DNA from: Fusobacterium sp.
Lineage (GTDB): Bacteria; Fusobacteriota; Fusobacteriia; Fusobacteriales; Fusobacteriaceae
Length of the DNA: 8,290 nucleotides
Direction: 5' to 3'
Assembly (NCBI GenBank): GCA_020024855.1
Contig: JAHHTB010000079.1
Span: forward strand, 1 to 8,290
Below, in pieces: positions 5,959 through 8,290 of this stretch. A program made the translations under genes and the position numbers. How positions within the stretch are numbered: position 1 is the first letter of the stretch; each line of letters opens with the position of its first letter. Under the pieces are notes generated by a model. It worked only from the letters and a program-made list of their open reading frames with translations. It was not told the origin of the DNA and made no database searches.

Positions 5959-6678
5959 ATGGAAGAAAAAAAAATTTCAAAATATCAAAAAATAGAAAGT
6001 TATATAGTTGAAAATATTCAAAGTAATCATTATAAACCAAATGATATTCTTCCAACGGAAGCAGAATTATCTGAGTTTTTTAATTGTTCAAGAGTTACTG
6101 TTCGTCAAGCATTAAATAACCTTACTTATAAAGGTATAATTTATAGAATTCAGGGAAAAGGTTCTTTTGTTTCCAAAGAAAATACTTTAAAACGTTCACC
6201 TCTTCTAAAAAGTTTTTCTGAAGATATGAGAGATATGGGAAAAAAACCTTGGTCTATTGTTGAAACATTTTATATAACAAAAGTTGGAGAACATATAGGA
6301 AGAATTATGGGACTTAAACCTACAGAAAAAATCTATTATATTGAACGGCTTCGTTTTGCTGACAATGACCCTATACTTTTTGAAAAAACATATATGGAAG
6401 TGGCAAAACATCCTGAAATATCTGTAAAAATATTAGAAGGGTCTAAATATGAATATGCTCGTGAACATGGAATGGATATATCTATCTCATACCAAAATAT
6501 AACACCTGTATTTGCTCCTGAAGAAATAGCTGAAAAAATGAAAATTTCTTCAAAAATACCCATCCTAAAACTTTCTAATATAACATATCTAACAAATGGA
6601 GAACTTTTCGATTACAATGAATTATATATGAATACAGAATTATATCAATTAAATATTGTAAAAAAAGTTGAAAAATAA
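5959..6678 (+). CDS. GntR-family regulator, HutC subfamily (UTRA domain)
   Basis: This 239-aa transcription factor has a winged helix-turn-helix at about residues 8-72, containing ILPTEAELSEFFNCSRVTVR (30-49) and LTYKGIIYRIQGKGSFV (55-71), the classical GntR signature. A UTRA effector domain follows at about 95-235 and includes YYIERLRFADNDPILFEKTY (126-145). Proteins of this type usually bind phosphorylated sugars, such as GlcNAc-6-P or GlcN-6-P in NagR/DasR relatives, and are released from DNA. It is transcribed away from the PTS operon, the usual position of a local repressor, and the dyad over the operon's -35 fits this. The ATG at 5959 is the only good start: a TAA at 5950-5952 in the same frame blocks any extension. 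No strong ribosome binding site precedes it at normal spacing, so expression may be low. The ligand is unknown. Confidence 0.9.
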   Translation: MEEKKISKYQKIESYIVENIQSNHYKPNDILPTEAELSEFFNCSRVTVRQALNNLTYKGIIYRIQGKGSFVSKENTLKRSPLLKSFSEDMRDMGKKPWSIVETFYITKVGEHIGRIMGLKPTEKIYYIERLRFADNDPILFEKTYMEVAKHPEISVKILEGSKYEYAREHGMDISISYQNITPVFAPEEIAEKMKISSKIPILKLSNITYLTNGELFDYNELYMNTELYQLNIVKKVEK

Positions 6679-6705
6679 TTATTATGAACCACTCATCAAT
6701 TTCTT

Positions 6706-6750
6706 AATAAAAAAGGACTGCTACCATTTAAGTAACAGCCCTTTTTTATT
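6706..6750. terminator. Bidirectional rho-independent terminator
   Basis: A 19-bp stem (6706-6724 with 6732-6750, two mismatches) closes a 7-nt loop. Its GC-containing core (GGACTGCTAC / GTAACAGCCC) is flanked by A-tracts on one side and T-tracts on the other, so it works as a terminator on both strands. It sits between the convergent gntR and outer-membrane protein genes, 28 bp after the gntR stop and 19 bp after the other gene's stop. Confidence 0.9.
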
Positions 6751-6768
6751 AGCACTTTTATATTTATA

Positions 6769-7476
6769 TTAAAAATTAAATTTATATCCAAATCCTAGTG
6801 TTATTCTTGAATAATCATAGTCTTTTTTATATTTTTCAACTTCATAACCATCATTTAATGTAAGCTCTGCTTTAGCTTCATTTACTTGGTACATTAAATC
6901 CATTGTGAAATTATTGTATTCAAATCCTGCACCTATTCCATAATATAATCCATTCTTTATTTTTACATCACCTTTTAAAGAATCAGATTCTACTTTATTA
7001 GTATTTACATCACGTTCTGTTCCAAAATATTTAAAATCTCCATTTTCATCATTTAAAGAGTATCCTAAATTAGCTTTAACATATGGAACAAAATTGTTTA
7101 TAGCATTGAAGTTATACTTTGCTACTACATATAAAGGAACTGAAGTATATCCTGGCATTTCATAATTATCTACACAATCATATGTATCACTATCTTGATC
7201 AGTATATGTATAAACATCTGTAAATTTTTTAGGATCTCCATGCTTTTGATAAGCAACTCCAAGTCCTAATTCTAAATTAGAATAAACTTCTCTTGTAGCT
7301 TCTACTGCTATCTCCCAAGAAAAATCATCAGCATCTTTTTTATTAAGCTTCATTTCTTCATCTTTAAATACATCATACTTTCCATTTAAATCTGCACCAG
7401 CTCTTAAATAAAGATTTGTTTCCCCTGCAAAAGCTAAAGTTGATAATGCAAATAACCCAAATAAAACTTTTTTCAT
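6769..7476 (-). CDS. Outer-membrane beta-barrel protein
   Basis: This 235-aa secreted protein has a clear signal peptide, MKKVLFGLFALSTLAFA, with likely cleavage after Ala17 (AFA|GE). The mature part of about 218 aa shows alternating polar and hydrophobic strands (TNLYLRAGADL, SWEIAVEATREV, LELGLGVAYQK, VPLYVVAKYNF, VPYVKANLGYSL, YYGIGAGFEY, FTMDLMYQVNEAKAEL, SRITLGFGYKFNF). It ends in Phe, the usual signal for assembly into the outer membrane. Its size fits an eight- to ten-stranded OmpW/opacity-like barrel. Related small barrels of unknown role are common in fusobacteria. The ribosome binding site AGGAGGG lies 7 bases before the ATG. It has its own transcription unit, converges on gntR and ends at the shared terminator. 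It could help nutrients cross the outer membrane, but nothing in the sequence ties it to the PTS operon. Confidence 0.85.
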   Translation of the reverse strand: MKKVLFGLFALSTLAFAGETNLYLRAGADLNGKYDVFKDEEMKLNKKDADDFSWEIAVEATREVYSNLELGLGVAYQKHGDPKKFTDVYTYTDQDSDTYDCVDNYEMPGYTSVPLYVVAKYNFNAINNFVPYVKANLGYSLNDENGDFKYFGTERDVNTNKVESDSLKGDVKIKNGLYYGIGAGFEYNNFTMDLMYQVNEAKAELTLNDGYEVEKYKKDYDYSRITLGFGYKFNF

Positions 7477-7547
7477 AATATTCCCTCCTAAATTAAAATA
7501 ATATTTGTATAATTAGTTATAAAATTTTATACAGTTATTTATTTTAC

Positions 7548-7587
7548 TAGAAATATTAAGAATATAGTAATTTGTTTTTAAAAGAGA
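7548..7587 (+). repeat. 40-bp direct repeat, copy 2
   Basis: This block matches 430-469 at 39 of 40 bases in the same orientation. It lies about 70-110 bases upstream of the outer-membrane protein start codon and directly after the terminator of the dehydrogenase gene, in minus-strand order. It could be part of the promoter region of the outer-membrane protein gene, but no convincing -35/-10 pair is seen in it. Confidence 0.8.
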
Positions 7588-7589
7588 GC

Positions 7590-7625
7590 AAAAAAAAACA
7601 CAATTTTTATAAAAAAATTGTGTTT
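7590..7625 (-). terminator. Rho-independent terminator of the dehydrogenase gene
   Basis: A perfect 13-bp inverted repeat (AAACACAATTTTT at 7596-7608 and its complement at 7613-7625) encloses a 4-nt loop. On the minus strand it is followed by a run of T (complement of the A-run 7590-7598). It lies 84 bp after the dehydrogenase stop codon. On the plus strand no T-run follows, so it is read as a minus-strand terminator. Confidence 0.8.
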
Positions 7626-7708
7626 AATAAACTATAATTAATTATACACTTAAAATTAAACTTAAGCTAAGTATAACACTATTAATATAAAATGTCAATA
7701 TTTACATC

Positions 7709-8290
7709 TTATATTTTCCCTATCTGAATCCTTTTAATTATCTTAAGTTCTAATTTTTTAGGGATAAATTTTGAAAGAAAAACAAAAAATTTATTAAAAT
7801 ATCCTGGTATAGATATTATCTTATTATTAAAATAATCTTTCACAGCAATTTTTCCCACTTCTTCTGGAGTCATTATATAAAAACTTTTTTTCATCTCTTT
7901 CATACCCTTAAAATCTGTTTTCACAGGACCAGGACAAAGGCACATCACCCTTATATTTTTATTAGAAAGTTCTTCTGAAAGAGCAAGAGAAAAAGATTTA
8001 ACATAAGTTTTACTAGCATAATAAACATTTGCATATGGACCACCACTTTGAAAACTTGCTGTTGAAGAAAGATTTATTATTCCTCTTTTTTCGCTTTTCT
8101 CTTGACTATTTATGTTATCTAAAAAAAGTTTTGTCATATGGGTAAGTGAAGTTATATTAAGTTCAATAAGTTTATTACTTTCTTCCCAACTAATATTTTT
8201 AAACTCTCCAATACTTCCAATTCCAGCATTATTTACTAATATATCTATACTTATATTTTTTTCTTTAAAATAATTAAAAAGATTTTCTCT
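7709..8290 (-). CDS. Short-chain dehydrogenase/reductase (SDR), 5' end beyond the window
   Basis: The last 193 residues of an NAD(P)-dependent oxidoreductase with a Rossmann fold are visible. The frame is open from the window edge: residues read upstream of the first internal Met contain DILVNNAGIGSIGEF, the conserved NNAG motif of classical SDRs. It continues with an ELNITSL helix, the catalytic serine region GIINLSSTASF, the YYASK motif (Tyr-x-x-x-Lys) and LCPGPVKTDF. The C-terminal tail (FFVFLSKFIPKKLELKIIKR) is hydrophobic then basic, as in SDRs resembling DltE/YqjQ-type proteins. The N-terminal nucleotide-binding glycine motif (TGxxxGxG) lies outside the window. The substrate cannot be predicted, and no partner gene is seen. 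It has its own terminator and is probably unrelated to the sugar operon. Confidence 0.9.
   Translation of the reverse strand, partial: RENLFNYFKEKNISIDILVNNAGIGSIGEFKNISWEESNKLIELNITSLTHMTKLFLDNINSQEKSEKRGIINLSSTASFQSGGPYANVYYASKTYVKSFSLALSEELSNKNIRVMCLCPGPVKTDFKGMKEMKKSFYIMTPEEVGKIAVKDYFNNKIISIPGYFNKFFVFLSKFIPKKLELKIIKRIQIGKI

Noticed and set aside
6205..6563. Two minus-strand open frames
   Set aside because: Both lie entirely antisense to the gntR gene and have no initiation signals or known motifs.
7477..7545. Promoter of the outer-membrane protein gene
   Set aside because: The best pair (CTGTAT, 17 bp, TATACA) has a poor -35, and many similar matches occur by chance here, so no site is called.
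7661..7672. Short palindrome around CTTAAGCTAAG
   Set aside because: It is too short and imperfect, with no gene start or repeat family to support a function.
7709..8137. Dehydrogenase starting at the internal ATG at 8137
   Set aside because: The frame continues upstream with the conserved NNAG motif, so the ATG is internal and the gene is cut by the window edge.
1..8290. CRISPR arrays, tRNA or rRNA genes, riboswitches
   Set aside because: No spaced repeat array, cloverleaf, rRNA segment or recognisable riboswitch core was seen in any intergenic region.

Overview
The window is very AT-rich, with strong AGGAGG-type ribosome binding sites and AT-biased codon use. It also carries a Gram-negative outer-membrane barrel protein with a short Lys-rich signal peptide ending AFA|GE and a C-terminal Phe. 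This combination of a low-GC, Firmicute-like gene style with an outer membrane suggests a fusobacterium, probably a gut Fusobacterium-like anaerobe. That is an inference; the species cannot be read from the window.

Layout: (1) 1-427 holds the 5' part of an IS256-family transposase gene on the minus strand. It is cut off near base 58, where unrelated DNA begins, and it still has its leader hairpin. (2) 505-5769 is a four-gene minus-strand operon with gaps of 30, 19 and 17 bp. In transcription order it encodes a glucose-superfamily PTS EIICB permease, a divergent NanE-like epimerase, a PHP-superfamily metal hydrolase of unknown function, and a cytoplasmic sulfatase resembling sulfamidase (SGSH). 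(3) 5770-5958 is the divergent control region. It has a consensus promoter (TTGACA-17-TATAAT) for the operon, overlapped by a TTGT-N4-ACAA dyad. (4) 5959-6678 is a plus-strand GntR/HutC-type regulator with a UTRA domain. (5) 6706-6750 is a bidirectional terminator shared with a convergent outer-membrane beta-barrel gene at 6769-7476. (6) 7477-7708 is intergenic and holds a strong terminator and the second copy of a 40-bp repeat whose first copy lies at 430-469. (7) 7709-8290 is the 3' part of a short-chain dehydrogenase gene that runs off the window edge.

How the genes may work together (inference): the PTS imports and phosphorylates a sugar, probably an amino sugar carrying a sulfate. The sulfatase has no signal peptide and would remove the sulfate inside the cell. 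The NanE-like enzyme would epimerise or otherwise handle the 6-phosphate product. The PHP hydrolase would cleave a further group. The UTRA regulator would sense a phosphorylated intermediate and repress at the site covering the promoter -35. The neighbouring beta-barrel could be an outer-membrane route but is not demonstrably part of the system. The least understood parts are the PHP enzyme, the altered active-site motifs of the NanE-like protein, and the pair of direct repeats that bracket the block.
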